Positions 1-10,500 of a stretch of 64,000 bases of DNA are shown one piece after another. Position 1 is the first letter of the stretch. Every line of letters begins with the position of its first letter. Where the stretch lies: positions 3,656,935 to 3,720,934 of the forward strand of contig NW_020312968.1 of NCBI RefSeq assembly GCF_003265705.1, given 5' to 3'. Origin of the DNA: Callorhinus ursinus (lineage: Eukaryota; Chordata; Mammalia; Carnivora; Otariidae). Made by a program: the position numbers and the translations under genes. Under the pieces are notes generated by a model. That model saw only the letters and a program-made list of their open reading frames with translations, had not been told where the DNA came from and searched no databases.

Positions 1-876
1 CATTTTGCCTTTCCTAGTGGACTGGAATACCTGATAGTCTTTGAATCCATTTATCACTTTATAGGTTTCCTCATTAATGGCCCTTCATTAGTAGTCTTTG
101 ACACATGTCTATTCCACATTCACACTGAAGTCATGTTTTCTAAACTTTCTGAAAAGTAACACTGATACCATACAGGCCTGCTTCCTTCGGGTCGTGTGTA
201 GAAAAGAGCAGGCTCGGCTGCTATCTTTTGAAAGCCTGCTTCTGAAGCTGGTCCATGGCTAGTACCTGGGAATTGGATTTTAGGAGGGTTTCCACCACCC
301 TAACTGGTGAGAGTGGCTCCTGGTGCCTCAACTGTGCAAACAATATGGTTTATACCGAACATCTGCTTTCCTTGGGAGCCTGGAATTTTGGTATGTGCCA
401 GGGAGAGGGGGTCTTTGTGACCACAACCCTGGGCACTGAGACTCTAAGGAGGTTCCCTGGTAGCCTACATTTCACACATGTTGTAACCAGTTGTTGCTGG
501 GGGATTTCAATGCATCCTGGGAGAAAACTTAGAAGCTAGTGCTGGTTTTCTGTGGACTCTGTCCTATGTACCTTTTCCTGATTTTATTTAGTAACTATGA
601 GCTCATGAGTGCAACTATATAGTAAGTCTTGTGGGTCCTCCTAGCAAATCACTGACTCTGGGGATGGGCCTGAGGACTCCCTGACAGTTAGTTACAAGCG
701 TTTTTACATAATTTTTTTTTTTTTTTTTTTTACAAAAACTGTTAAAATTCTAATGTGTTCTCTTAAAAACTGGTTAGATCCTTTGATATAACCAAGGCCT
801 CAATTTCCCTCCTAAGGTCATCAAATGAAAACCTTCTATTTCCTCTCTAAAACCCAAATATTTGAAATCAACTCAC
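1..876 (-). other. PCSK5 intron after exon 877-1070 (partial)
   Basis: This is intronic sequence running off the low edge. It holds a possible LTR-like fragment (about 180-690) and a 20-base T run at 712-731. No exon is recognised. Confidence 0.85.
180..690 (+). mobile_element. possible old LTR fragment
   Basis: The stretch ending near 'gtgggtcctcctagcaaat' and 'ggggatgggcctgaggactc' resembles the 3' part of an old mammalian LTR: a degraded polyadenylation region, then a conserved tail ending in ctgaca. There is no coding sequence and the family is not named with confidence. The 94-codon frame inside it looks fortuitous. It could instead be another old dispersed repeat. Confidence 0.3.
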
Positions 877-1070
877 TGGTGTCCGGGTATGATCCATCAG
901 GGCACTGGATAACACAGCTGTTGATTTCTTCATTTAGGAAGTATCCATATTTACAGGACAGGCACTGGTCACCATGGCTTCCAAAGCAGGACTCACAGTT
1001 GGGGGCACACTTTCTGCATCGCTTCTTGTCAGCATGGTAGTGGCCAGAGGGGCAGCTGGAGACACAGATC
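877..1070 (-). CDS. PCSK5: PCSK5 exon: furin-like Cys repeats
   Basis: This 194-base exon reads ICVSSCPSGHYHADKKRCRK, CAPNCESCFGSHGDQCLSCK, YGYFLNEEINSCVIQCPDGS and YPDT. Ten cysteines follow the C-x2-C / C-x3-C spacing of furin-like repeats. It belongs to the cysteine-rich domain shared by the short soluble (PC5A) and long membrane (PC5B) isoforms. The acceptor is attccacaatgcag. The donor is ACCA|GTGAGT, so the exon ends one base into a codon; an alternative reading through into SEL is intron. The next exon lies beyond the low-coordinate edge. INSCVIQC and SYPDT differ slightly from my recollection of the human protein. Confidence 0.95.
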
Positions 1071-2304
1071 CTGCATTGTGGAATGGTAAGAAAGAAGGAC
1101 AGCATCATTGGAAACAGAGTCCCGGGCATTCTTGGTAGATGCTCAAGCAAGAGCAGCCTTCCATCTTAAACCCCGATGGTAACACCATATCCAAAGAGCC
1201 AAATTCTCTGTGTAGGGTTCTGAAGTGGCAAGGTGGCCACCCAATACCAAGTCTGTCAAGTAATGCATGGTCTTGGTCCAAACCCCATCTTCCGGTTCGG
1301 GACTAGCTCTTTAAAGGGGACAATGGTTAGAAACTAGAGGCTCAAGAGGAAAGGTTGTGGCATGGGGTTGAAAGGAAACTACGTGGGAACCACGATTTTA
1401 TACAAAAAAGGTTGCTAATAAGGGGTTACTTCTGTTTTCGTGTGTTGTCCTATGGATCCTGTGTGCTAGGGGCTGTATGCTATTGTCTAAGTTAATCGAT
1501 TTAAACTTGGTTGGTTATGATACATTTAAAAAAAAAAGAACTTCCTTAACTGAAGGACAGCACTTTGTTTATTCATTCAACAAATATTTACTACTGAGTA
1601 CCAAGTAAAATGTCAGGCATTTTGCTGGGCTCGGCGATGAGAGGTCCTGCAGTAGCCAAGGGCCCTTCCTTTAAGGAACAGAAATTCCAGCATGCATGTA
1701 AACAGGAACTAGAATGGGTCTGGGTCTGTCTGGATGGCTGAAGTGTGGACTCACTGCAGTAGGACGGAAAAGGGGGCAGGGCTCTGAGAGAGATGCCCGG
1801 AGCGGACAGCCTCTGAGGGGCCATCACTGTCCCGGGAGCCTCCCTGCAGACAGATCAGCACACCTTGAGGCAGAAGCCAGGGGCTGAGAGTTACGGTGAC
1901 CAAGCAGGTCCGCCTCAGTGCCCAGAGTGAAATAGGATGAGCAGGGCCCACCACCTTTGCACACGGGAACGCAGGGATGCATCTGTTGGGCTGGATGCTG
2001 GCATTTTCATGAAAGGCAAACAGAGCTCTAGCATCAAACATTCATGGGATGGAAAGGTCTAGAGGGCTAGTCCAAATGCGAGCAAAGACAGTTGCAGCTT
2101 GACAGCATACAGCATATGAGTTTCAGCACTTGGAATGACACTGGGAGGCAGGGGCTGGCCAGCAGCCTCTGTTCTGTGCTTGGGTCCTGGTAGGAGAACA
2201 TCACCAGACGCCGCTCGAACACAGCTCGAGCGCAGCCCGTGGGACCACCTGGAGCATGCTGCGGGGTGGGGGGGCGCGGGGATTGGACTCAGGATCCTTC
2301 TTAC
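1071..2304 (-). other. PCSK5 intron (1.2 kb)
   Basis: This short intron lies between the two furin-repeat exons. A MIR/L2-like patch lies near 1565-1720 (ttattcattcaacaaatattta). The rest looks unique, with no exon-like conserved coding. Confidence 0.85.
1565..1720 (+). mobile_element. MIR/L2-like fragment
   Basis: The 'ttcattcaacaaatatttact' opening followed by 'gtaccaag...ggcattttgctggg' matches the typical ancient MIR/L2 layout. The copy is diverged and the boundaries are approximate. Confidence 0.45.
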
Positions 2305-2407
2305 CTGGTGTTGTTTTTCAGTTTATAGTAGTAGTTTAAGCAGTCACTGCAGTGGTCTGGTCCTGGCCCATCACAGCCGACCTCACTGCACTCAGGGTCA
2401 CAGGGAC
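2305..2407 (-). CDS. PCSK5: PCSK5 exon: first furin-like Cys repeat
   Basis: This 103-base exon, too short for a standalone reading frame call, reads PCDPECSEVGCDGPGPDHCS followed by DCLNYYYKLKNNT and ends two bases into Arg. It has five cysteines in the spacing of a furin-like repeat, the start of the cysteine-rich domain that tethers PC5 isoforms to the cell surface and matrix (family knowledge). NNT is an N-glycosylation sequon next to the exon end. The donor CCAG|GTAAGA is strong. The acceptor is unusual: the interrupted T-run at 2415-2450 ends in ggaaaag, with A at -3. It joins in phase to exons at 6514 and 1070. Confidence 0.93.
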
Positions 2408-2972
2408 CTTTTCCAAAAAAACACAAAAAAACAAAAAAACAAAAAAAACTTGGGAAAATATGATTTTAAAGCAGGTCTATTTTAACTTGAATTTTTCCTT
2501 CCTTATGCAGTGAGAGTTTCTTTAAGGTGGAGGAATAATGTGTAACATGGCTCTAAGCACGGAGATGAACTCCTATTACCGAAGTATCAAGAATGTAAAT
2601 CCAGCCGTGGCTTGGTCTTCAAAAAAGCACATACGGCTGCCTTGTGGGAGATGATAACACATATCTCCGAATTCAAAGGAACAATGCCACTCTGGCAACT
2701 GGAAGAGAACTGATGGCAATTAAATATGCATAATGATAAAAATGTCGGATTTACAGAAAAATGACAAGTTAAGCTGTTGACAGAAAAAAGAAAAAAGTTT
2801 ATTATTCCATGCCTGGACCAGATTGTCTGGCTTGCCGATGGTCATTAAAACCACGGAATACCTCTGAGATGCTGTAGCCAGCAAGAAACATCATTATGGC
2901 ATCTGGTGCAAGCTTATCAGTATCTGGTCTTGGATTACAAAGCAGGTACTTAAGGCATAGATAATAGATTTT

Positions 2973-3067
2973 TTTAAAATTTAATTTGATTTATGTTAGT
3001 CACCATACAATACAGCATTAGTTTTTTTGATGTAGTGATCCACGTGGTGGGACACAATTTTAAAATC
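2973..3067 (-). mobile_element. L1 3' tail, 95 bp, with target duplication
   Basis: On the minus strand this reads 'gtggatcactacatcaaa', 'ctaatgctgtattgtatggt', then a poly-A tail, the carnivore L1 3' end also seen at 16400. The 11-bp duplication taatagatttt flanks it at 2962-2972 and 3068-3078. It is a severely 5'-truncated insertion. Confidence 0.8.
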
Positions 3068-4724
3068 TAATAGATTTTAAGGGCAGTGGAAAACTCAACA
3101 AAAGAAAGCGAGACAAATTTTTAAAAATGCAAGCAAGCTTAAAGAATTCCAGACCTAGGATGAAAGTTGCTAATCTCTCATGACATATTCTTTGGTCTAG
3201 AGTTAGAATGTACAGACGGGAAGAAAAAAATGCCAGAAAGATGGGAGATTTTTATAATTGATGAAAAGCTTTCTAATGACATGGGCTAGACCTTTTGCTT
3301 GCTTGAACTAACTCCCTTTTTCCTTGTTCTCCATACTTTAGGACATTTGGTCTTGTAATCTTCAAGCCCTTTCCTGTTGAAAATACACATGATTTTAAGT
3401 AGTAATAAACATGCACAGAATGTACAAACATTAAGTTATGTCAGAAATGTCTGAACCATACTGATTTGAATCAAAAGGATTTACTTGATCTTGAAACTTG
3501 ATCTCCTTTAGTCATTATAGGATTCTGTTCTACAGTTACTGAGTCGGAATATAAAATGGTAGAACCTGGGAGGAATGACTTGGAGAAAAGTCTAGTATTC
3601 AAACACCCTCATTTACCTGGTGAGAAAACATACTTTCCAAGAATTAGAGTGGCTTGTCCAAATAATACAGCCCAGGAGCCCTGGGATCAACATGGGTCCC
3701 CCTTCTTACTCCAGCTCTCCTACATAGAAGTAGTAAATCAGGTACTAGCGATGACCTTTCAAAATGAATGCAGACTTGAGATATATTTCTGACAGCACTG
3801 TTTCTCTCTTTGTTCCCCCAAGCCTTAAAACTGATCTCTAAATTCCACAGCGAGTATAACTTGGGACCTTTCAGCTCTCTGCTACGATAGAGGAGAGGGT
3901 GTCTCTGTATGTAAGGGTTGGAGCTCAGCCAGCTGTGGGTCCTACAGCCCCTGGAATTTGATGCAACAGTACTAGGGATCTGGTTATGCTAATACCATCT
4001 GTGCCTTTAGCCAGGTTGACTTCTTCATGAAGGTGAAAATCACAGCTCTGAAGAAAAGGAATCATGGGTGGCCCTAAATTTTCACCAGATGATTTCTGCA
4101 ATTAACGCCCCCCCCCCCAAATTATGCTTTATACGTGCCAAAGGGCTCCGTATGGCCAGTTCACATGCCGTGCTGTTTCTTTTATAATCTTAACCTGTCC
4201 CAGATGCAATTTAGCATTTTAGGTTGCAGGGTAATAATGAAATAATTGTCTTTGTTCTCTCACAAGTGCCAATGTGGACATTTTGGAGATGTTAACAGGA
4301 AAAAAACACGGAGATAAGAGAACCGTTTGTTCAGAATTTTAAGATTACCAAAATGTGAATTAGAAACCTACCAGAAGGCATATAGCAACAGGCTAGTAGG
4401 CTCAGTTTATGTTTTTGGATATCCTTTCTCCTATCAGAGAAGATGAAATGGTTTGCTCGTTATAATGTGAATAGTAATGTTACAAGCTCAAAACATAATG
4501 AGATAATCTAACACGATCGAGCTCAGTTGGCTCAACTGGTTTGAATTATTCCAGCTTAGGATGGACTCTGGGATACTACCTGTTTAGAATAAAAGGAACC
4601 ATGTGCATGTTTAAGATATTCTGCTAAGGTGACTAATGAAGTACTTTTATCTTTAGCTCATTAAGTGTTATGTCATATCCCAGGAGCACTGAATGCTCCT
4701 TTAAGTGGTAGTCAGTGGAACAAG

Positions 4725-4812
4725 ACACGTACTGCATGGAGCGCTAGGTGTTATACAAAAACAAAGAATCGTGGATCACTACATCAAAAACTAATGAAGT
4801 ACTGTGTGGTAC
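4725..4812 (+). mobile_element. L1 3'-UTR fragment
   Basis: The sequence 'ctgcatggagcgctaggtgt' followed by 'ggatcactacatcaaaaact' matches the L1 3' end seen at 16370-16430. It lacks a poly-A tail, and its flanks show no clear duplication. Confidence 0.7.
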
Positions 4813-4862
4813 CAGAAGAGACCCTGGTGTAAGAATTTATTCTATTATAAAGGAAAGATCCT

Positions 4863-4974
4863 GGGGGCACCTGGGTGGCTCAGTTGGTTAAGTGTCTGCC
4901 TCTGGCTCAGGTCATGATCTCAGGGTCCTGGGATTGAGCCCAGCATCTCCCTCTCCAATAAATATTTAAAAATG
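4863..4974 (+). mobile_element. CanSINE, shortened
   Basis: The tRNA-like head 'ggggcacctgggtggctcag' is followed by ggttaag and 'ggctcaggtcatgatctcag', but the middle is deleted before ccctctccaataaat. The flanks ggaaagatcct (4852-4862) and gggaagatcct (about 4978-4988) form an 11-bp target duplication with one mismatch. Confidence 0.85.
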
Positions 4975-5269
4975 AAGGGAAGATCCTAAACTAGTAAAAG
5001 AAGGGATGATGACCCAGCCAATAATGTTAGTCTATTTATTTTATCTCCTACTATATAAACCAAAATAAGTTCCAGATGAATGGCCAAATGTAAAAAGCAG
5101 AGATTAGAAAAAAATGCATGTGGATATTTAGTTGATTTTAAAGACTAAAACTTCTTAAAGAAGATCTGAAACTATAAACCCTGACCTCCAATTTTCTTTT
5201 TCCATCAAAACACAAAACAAAAACTACATTTTGGAAGCAAGCAATAACTGAGGGAATGGTTTCAGCAAA

Positions 5270-5736
5270 TACAGTAGTTCTTCCTCCCACTTATCTGCAG
5301 GGGATACTTTCCAAGCCCCTCAGTGGATGCTTGAAACCATGGATAGTACCAAACCCTATATATACTATGTCTTTTTCCTATACATACATACCTGTGATAA
5401 CATTTAATTTTTAAATGAGGCACAGTGAGAAACTAATAACATAGAACAATTATATCAATATACTATGATGAAAAGATGTGAATATATGTGAATGTGGTCT
5501 CTCTCAAATCTTATATGGTATTTATCTGACTTCTTGTGACAGTGTGAGATGCTAGAATGCCTACAGGATGAGATGAAGTCAGGGGAATGACGTGGGCGTG
5601 GTAACGTAGCATTATGCTACTACTGACCTGACGATCTAGCAGATGGAAGATCATCTGCTCCCTGTTAATAATGGGATACTACTTAGTAGTAGTAGTATTA
5701 CTACTAGGAAACCACAGATAAGGGGGAACCACTGTA
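5270..5736. mobile_element. Tigger-like DNA transposon (non-autonomous)
   Basis: The ends are imperfect inverted repeats: TACAGTAGTTCTTCCTCCCA on the left, and on the right, read on the opposite strand, TACAGTGGTTCCCCCTTATC. The element begins and ends with TA, as for Tc1/mariner-Tigger elements. The interior phrases 'ggatagtaccaaaccctata' and 'gatgagatgaagtcagggga' are typical of a short Tigger-derived MER. There is no transposase. The exact family name is uncertain. Confidence 0.75.
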
Positions 5737-6513
5737 TGGAAAAATGTGAGAGACAATAACATACAAAGAGCTCTTATAAGAAAATTGGTGTCAATTTGAA
5801 TAGAAAAATAAAAAGTAAATAAAAAGTAAAAAAAAAAAAAAGTAAAATACAGTTATGCTTAATTCCTAGAACTACAGAGGAAAACATGATTTACTAATAA
5901 AGCTATAAAAATTTTAAAATGTTCTGTTCTTTTATTTTTCAACTTTTTTCTTTCCATTGAATTTTGGCATGAATGAGTATAATAAATGCACAGCTGGTCA
6001 CAGTGTAGACTGGTATATCTTGTCTGGAAAGGATTGTGACAAAGTGTGTCCAAGCTCTCAAACTGATTATTCCCTTTGCTGCAGTAATTCTCAGAACTCC
6101 ATTCTAAGGAAATAATTAAAGATATAAACAAAGACTGATAAAATAATGATGTTCATCCAAACCTTATTTAAAATAGTGTAAAATTCCAAGCAAACTACAC
6201 ATCCCAGCTTATGTGTTAAATGTAGTACAATCATAGGATGGACTGTTATATCGTTGTGAGAATATGTGACAACAGGGAAATATGCTCTTAATAACCACAA
6301 GAGAAAGAAAAAGGATATGGAAACTCTGTATAGTGTGCTTTTGGCTTTGAAGAAAACAGTGCTATCTGAATATACACATGCAAATATTTGGGGGGATAGA
6401 AAAGAAGATGGAAGAAACTGTATCAGAATATTGGTAGAAGTTGATCTCTGCATGGTGGGGTGATGCACGAGAGTTCTCTCCTTAGCCTGTGTCCCTGTTG
6501 GAAACCAACTTAC

Positions 6514-6657
6514 CTGCATAATCCTCGGTACCATAGTCATCGGTAGGGTCTTCTACTCGGCTATAGCGGACACGTTCTACTTTAGGAAACTCATTGGTTG
6601 GTGAGTATGGCTGCACGGAGGTGCCATAGAGGACCAAAGACCATTCTTTCAATTTCC
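6514..6657 (-). CDS. PCSK5: PCSK5 exon: P-domain end and acidic linker
   Basis: This 144-base exon reads KLKEWSLVLYGTSVQPYSPT, NEFPKVERVRYSRVEDPTDD and YGTEDYA. K-L-K-EWSLVLYGT is the closing strand of the P domain. The rest is the linker rich in Tyr, Glu and Asp that leads to the cysteine-rich region and is characteristic of PCSK5. The acceptor is tgtttttcaag, with A rather than C/T at -3, and the donor is GCAG|GTAAGT, an ideal match. It joins in phase to exon 22730-22866 (Gly) and to the PCDPEC exon (Gly). No stop or frameshift is seen. Confidence 0.96.
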
Positions 6658-7149
6658 CTTGAAAAACAATAATGAAATGATAGCATGACCACACATTCCC
6701 TCCTGAGCTTTACAATTTAATTCCTTCTCATCAAGAAAAAGCAACAGAAGAATTGTGGCAAGCATATTCATATTAATCATAGCATGAGTTGCATAGCTAG
6801 AAATGTACATTTTCCACCAGTTGAAGAATTAACTAATAATTGACATATCACATATTTACTGAGCACCAACTATAGGAAAGCCTTAATCAGCTTTTATAAG
6901 AAGACCGAGAAATGAACCCCTCTCAGCTGGATCAAGGGCTGAATTTCAAATTATGGATATTTTAAAAGAGAACCCCAGAATTTTACAGAGGCCTTTGCTT
7001 TTCTACATATAAATACCATATTTGAATTTTTTTAAAAAAATTTGGTGTTATCTGACTTGTTTATCACTAAGACAAAACAACTACTTTGTTCCACCTAACA
7101 ATTAGTCATTTAGTCTTAAGAATACATCACTATTTATACTATGCTATAG

Positions 7150-7310
7150 ACCTGAGCTGTCCAGTGATAGCCCCTAGACATTTGGCTATTTAAAATTTAA
7201 AAATTTAGTTCCTCAGTCATACCACATTTCAAGTGCTCAATAGCCATATGTGGCCAGTGGTCACTACAATGGATACCACCAATACAGAGTGTTTCTACCA
7301 CGGCAGAAGG
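7150..7310. mobile_element. hAT-Charlie element, MER58-like
   Basis: The left end 'gagctgtccagtgatagccc' and the right part 'tttcaagtgctcaatagcca' followed by 'tatgtggccagtggtcacta' are the familiar MER58-type non-autonomous hAT sequence with complementary ends. It is diverged and carries no coding region. Confidence 0.65.
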
Positions 7311-7694
7311 TTCGAGTGGACAATGCTGCAATAAAGCTTTGTCTGGTCAAGTGTGCCTTGAGTGAGACAGGAGCCATGTGTTTTAACTCCTTTACAGAGA
7401 AGGTTCTCAAAGAACATTTTGCTTTAGTCCTTCTTTCTTTTTGTGTTGATAAAGCTAAGAAAAACTTCTTACAGGTCACTAAGCTTAATAAGATTCACAT
7501 AGAGAATCAACCATAAGCAGAAGTGATTGAAACAAAACCATTAAAAACATGGAAGTATGCTGGTAGGAAGCAGAACCTTCCTGAAGGTCCTTCCTCCACT
7601 TAGCCGAATACAGAGAATCTAGGCCTGGTTGGGGCCAGGGTTCTGTCACAGCACTGAGAGTGGTGAACTTGAGGTGTCAGCTGATCTATTAAGT

Positions 7695-7815
7695 TTGAAT
7701 CCATTCAATGTTCACAACAATTGGGAGGTAGGTACTTGAATTCCCAATATATAGATGAGGAAACAGGCATAGAGGGTGATAATTTTCTCAAAGGCACTAA
7801 GAGTACAGACTGCTA
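7695..7815 (+). mobile_element. MIR fragment
   Basis: The phrase 'ttcacaacaattgggaggta' followed by atatagatgaggaaacagg is the MIR core (AACAA..GAGGTAGG...GATGAGGAAACTGAGG). Confidence 0.7.
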
Positions 7816-8603
7816 TTAAAACCCATCTGGGGGTTCCAGTTTAAGATGACAGCGTATGAAGATCCTGAACCCACCTCTTCCTACAGACTCACTGAATCTA
7901 CAGCTACATAGGGGACAAGTTCCTCTGAACAAGAAAACAAAACCAATAGGCTGAGTGGCTCCTACACAATAGGCAAACAAAAAACCCACAGGAAAGCAGG
8001 TAAAAGAGGCCGAGACACAATATTGCAATAAACCCCACCCCTGGCACTGTGACCCATAATCAGGACTCACAACCCCAAAGTTTCTCCCCAAGAAGCAAAA
8101 GCTTTGAACCCCACATTGGGTACCACAATTTTTAAGACCTGCTCCTGAGATGAGTCCCCAAAACATCTAGCTTTGAAAACCAATAGGGCTTGAGACCCAC
8201 AAGGCTATAGTGAACTGACTAAAGAGCTTGCATGTGTGGACCCAGCCACTCCAAGGCTAGGCCAGAGGCAGCCAATTGAAAAGCATGGACTTTCTGTGAA
8301 AGAGGCTTATTTGCTTACTGTAACATACAGCTAGGGGCCTACTGAAATACTCTCCAGTGGGCACCATCTTTGCTCTCTCCCTCAGTCTTGCTCCAACTCA
8401 CTAGTATCTCCCAGAAGGAACCTGTTCTCTCATCTGGGACCCCAATTTTTATGGCTGCCTCTCAGGGCACACCTCTTGGCTGCTGGCACTGGTGGTCGGC
8501 AGGGCTTATGTTTACTGGTAACACAGGACTGTAAACTAAATTGACAGATCTATTCTTAAGCTCACCCAGGAGAGAGAATCAAAATCAGAAATGAAAGAAG
8601 AAG

Positions 8604-8800
8604 GGGGCAACTAGGTGGCTCAGTTGATTAAGCATCCAACTCGATTTCAGCTCAGGTCATGATCTCAGGGTGGTGAGATGGAGCCCCACTTTGGGCTTCA
8701 TGCGGAGCATGGAGCTTGCTTAAGATTCTCTCCCTCTGTCCCACCCCCAGCTCATACACTCTCTCTAAAAAAAAAAAGAAAAAAGAAAAAAGAAAAAGGT
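8604..8800 (+). mobile_element. CanSINE inside L1 copy 1
   Basis: The sequence 'ggggcaactaggtggctcag' then ttgattaagcatccaactc, 'agctcaggtcatgatctcag' and an AG-rich, A-rich tail mark an older CanSINE subtype ('gagccccactttgggcttca'). Confidence 0.85.
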
Positions 8801-10311
8801 GAGGTTATAACTAAAATAAGAATAAAAACCATGAAAATATAAAGTATTATAAAAGACTATCATCAATTACACACCAACAAAATGAACAACCTAGAAGAAA
8901 TGAGAAATGGATAAATTTTTAGACCTATACAACCCACTAAGACTGAATCATTAAGAAACAGAAAATCTGAAAAGAACAATTACTAGTAAAGAGATGGAAT
9001 CAGTAATAAAAAAAAGAAAACCCTCTCAACAAAGAAAATAACCAGAACTACATCTTCTCTGGTCAGTTCTACCAAATATTTAAAGGAATACCAGTCCTTC
9101 TTAAACTCTTCCAAAATATAGAAGAAATATTTCCAAACTCATTTTATGAGGCTAGCTAGGATTACCCTGATCCCAAAACCAGATAAAGATGCCACAGAAA
9201 ATCCCTGATGAACACAGATGCAAAAGTGCTCAACAAAAAAATTAGCGAACTGAATTCAACAATACATTAAAAGGATCATATATCATCAACAAATGAGATT
9301 TATTCCAGGGATGCAAGAATGTTTCAACATTGACAAACCAATCAATGTGATTCACAACATTAACAAAATTAAGGATAAAAATCATATGATCACCTCAATA
9401 CATACAGAAAAGGTATTAACCTACTTCAACATCTATGATAAAAGCTCTTATCAAAGTGTGTATGGGGGAATAATAAGCATCATAAAGATCAGGAACAAGA
9501 CACTCACCACTTTTAGTCAACATAGTATTAGAAGTCCTAGCCAGAATAATTAGACAAGAAAAAGAAAGGGCATTCAAATTAGGAAGAAGTATGTCACTAT
9601 TTGCACATGACATGGTACTGTATATGAAAAACCATAGAAGTGCCACCAAAAACTGTTAGAACTAATCAACAAATTCACAAAAGCTGTAGGATACAAAATC
9701 TTTTGCATGTCTATACACTAATAATGAACTATCAAAAAGAGAAAGAAAATCTTATTTATAATTACATCAAAAAGAATAAAATGCTTAGGAATTTGACCAA
9801 GGGGGTAAAAGACCTGTACACTGAAAATTATAACACATGATGAAAAAATTGAAAACACAAATAAATGGAAAGATATTCGGTGCTCCTGGATGAGAAGAAT
9901 ATTATTAAAATGTCCATACTACCCAAAGCCACCTATAGATTCAATGTAATCCCTATCAAAATTCCAATGGCATTTTTTGTTTAAATAGTACAAACAATCC
10001 TAAAATTTTTATGAAACCACAAAAGACCAAATCACTCTTGAGAAAGAAAAATGAAGCTGGAGGCATCATGCTTTCTGATTTTCAAATATAAAGCTATGGT
10101 AATCAAAACACTATGGCTTTGCCATAAAGCAGACACATAGATCAATAGAACAGAATAGCACACAGAAATAAACTCATGCATATATGGTCAATTAAGAATA
10201 CACAATGGGGAAAGGATTTTAATAAATGATGTTGGGAAAACTGGACAGCCACATGCAGAATAATGAAACTGAACCACTATCTTACATCAGACACAAAAAC
10301 TCACTCAAAAT

Positions 10312-10500
10312 GGAGGTGCCTGGATGGCTCAGTCAGTTAAGCATCTACCTTTGGCTCAGGTCATGATCCCAGGGTCCTGGGATCCAGCCCCATGTCAGAC
10401 TCCCTGCTCAGCGTGGAGTCTGTTTGTCCCTCTCCCTCTGCTCCTCCCTCCCACTCATGTTCACTCTCTCTTTCTCTCAAAATCTTAAAAAAAAAAAAAC
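10312..10500 (+). mobile_element. CanSINE inside L1 copy 1
   Basis: The sequence 'ggaggtgcctggatggctca', then 'ggctcaggtcatgatcccag', 'gactccctgctcagcgtgga', a CT-rich region and poly-A. Confidence 0.9.

Larger units (their letters stand above)
2408..6513 (-). other. PCSK5 intron (4.1 kb)
   Basis: It contains an A-rich run at 2413-2450, two L1 3' tails (2973-3067 and 4725-4812), a CanSINE (4863-4974) and a Tigger-like element (5270-5736). The stretches 3080-4720 and 5737-6513 show no recognisable gene or strong repeat, apart from a C run at 4108-4117 and an A run at 5830-5841. Confidence 0.85.

Noticed and set aside
255..539. 94-codon plus-strand frame
   Set aside because: It lies in an LTR-like repeat in the intron, matches no protein I know and has no splice or conservation support.
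6091..6540. 149-codon minus-strand frame overlapping the PCSK5 linker exon
   Set aside because: It only touches the exon in a different frame; the true frame gives the KLKEWSLVLYGT segment.
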